Source: Planktothricoides sp. SR001
GTDB taxonomy: Bacteria; Cyanobacteriota; Cyanobacteriia; Cyanobacteriales; Laspinemataceae
DNA: 55,141 nt
Reading direction: 5' to 3'
NCBI RefSeq assembly: GCF_001276715.1
Contig: NZ_LIUQ01000046.1
Span: forward strand, 1-55,141
Shown here: piece after piece, positions 54,903 through 55,141 of the stretch
Layout: the number at the start of each line of letters is the position of its first letter
Numbering within the stretch: position 1 is the stretch's first letter
Translations under genes and position numbers: made by a program
Notes under the pieces: model-generated
What the model was told of the DNA's origin: nothing
Databases searched by the model: none
The model's input: the letters and a program-made list of their open reading frames with translations, nothing else

Positions 54903-55141
54903 TCCTTTAGTTAGGACCTCACGAAAGTTTAATTTTTTTTATCAGTGATTTTATCGGTGCCACTTTTTGGGACAGCTTTGCGGTTTTGCATGGTTGATTC
55001 TATCGAAACAGAATCTTCTGCCGTTGGTGGCAAGTATCCAAAAAATCAACCAAAAAATCAACCCCTGTGCTGCCTAGTTATTTTAACGGATCGATAACTG
55101 AATCCAGGGACGAGCTTTGATAGAAGGCACAGGAGGTTAAA

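Overview
The window is cyanobacterial. It has the cyanobacterial ATP synthase operon order (atp1, a, c, b', b, delta, alpha, gamma), a solanesyl diphosphate synthase, Vipp1/IM30, a Ycf55-type protein, a PEP-CTERM protein, and very many GCGATCGC (HIP1) octamers. A hetZ-patU pair suggests a filamentous lineage. Dense short palindromic repeats fit a repeat-rich, Oscillatoria/Phormidium-like genome, but the genus cannot be fixed from the window.

Layout. 0-1.3 kb: a decayed IS200/IS605 tnpB. 1.8-8.4 kb: ATP synthase operon (+), with a four-hairpin array between atpA and atpC. 8.5-12.8 kb: a SLOG/TIGR00725 protein, argG, an unknown 293-aa protein, and purS-purQ (-). 12.9-17.9 kb: a transglutaminase-like membrane protein, patU and hetZ (-). 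19-23 kb: a small conserved protein, sds, murI and the stump of an amidase gene. 23.3-28.4 kb: an NB-ARC-type ATPase divergent from a STAS-PLP decarboxylase fusion plus GNAT acetyltransferase pair, then an eroded UPF0175/DUF3368 toxin-antitoxin locus. 29.6-34.4 kb: infC, then an NTT-like/HEAT membrane protein followed by a cyclic-nucleotide-binding protein. 34.7-43.8 kb: a strongly rearranged accessory region with tandem repeats, a large palindrome, broken STAND/AAA and DUF1822 genes, an intact pentapeptide-AAA ATPase pair, an XapX protein, a two-gene cyclitol-type operon (2-deoxy-scyllo-inosose-synthase-like plus IolE-like TIM barrel), ISKra4-type transposase debris and a broken Fic/Doc module. 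44-55 kb: PEP-CTERM protein, thioredoxin-aminotransferase operon, Vipp1, a His-tailed ferrochelatase paralogue, a receiver-Ycf55 protein, a large membrane-anchored repeat protein and a FurC/PerR-like regulator.

The core genes are ordinary. The best candidates for undescribed biology are (i) the STAS-decarboxylase fusion with its acetyltransferase, which looks like amine synthesis under partner-switch-like control; (ii) the DOIS-like cyclase with the IolE-like protein, a possible carbocycle pathway; (iii) the NTT-HEAT and cNMP-binding pair; and (iv) short palindromic repeats inserted in frame, in several reading frames, inside purQ, patU, murI and the transglutaminase gene. All calls come from reading the sequence; no database search was run.
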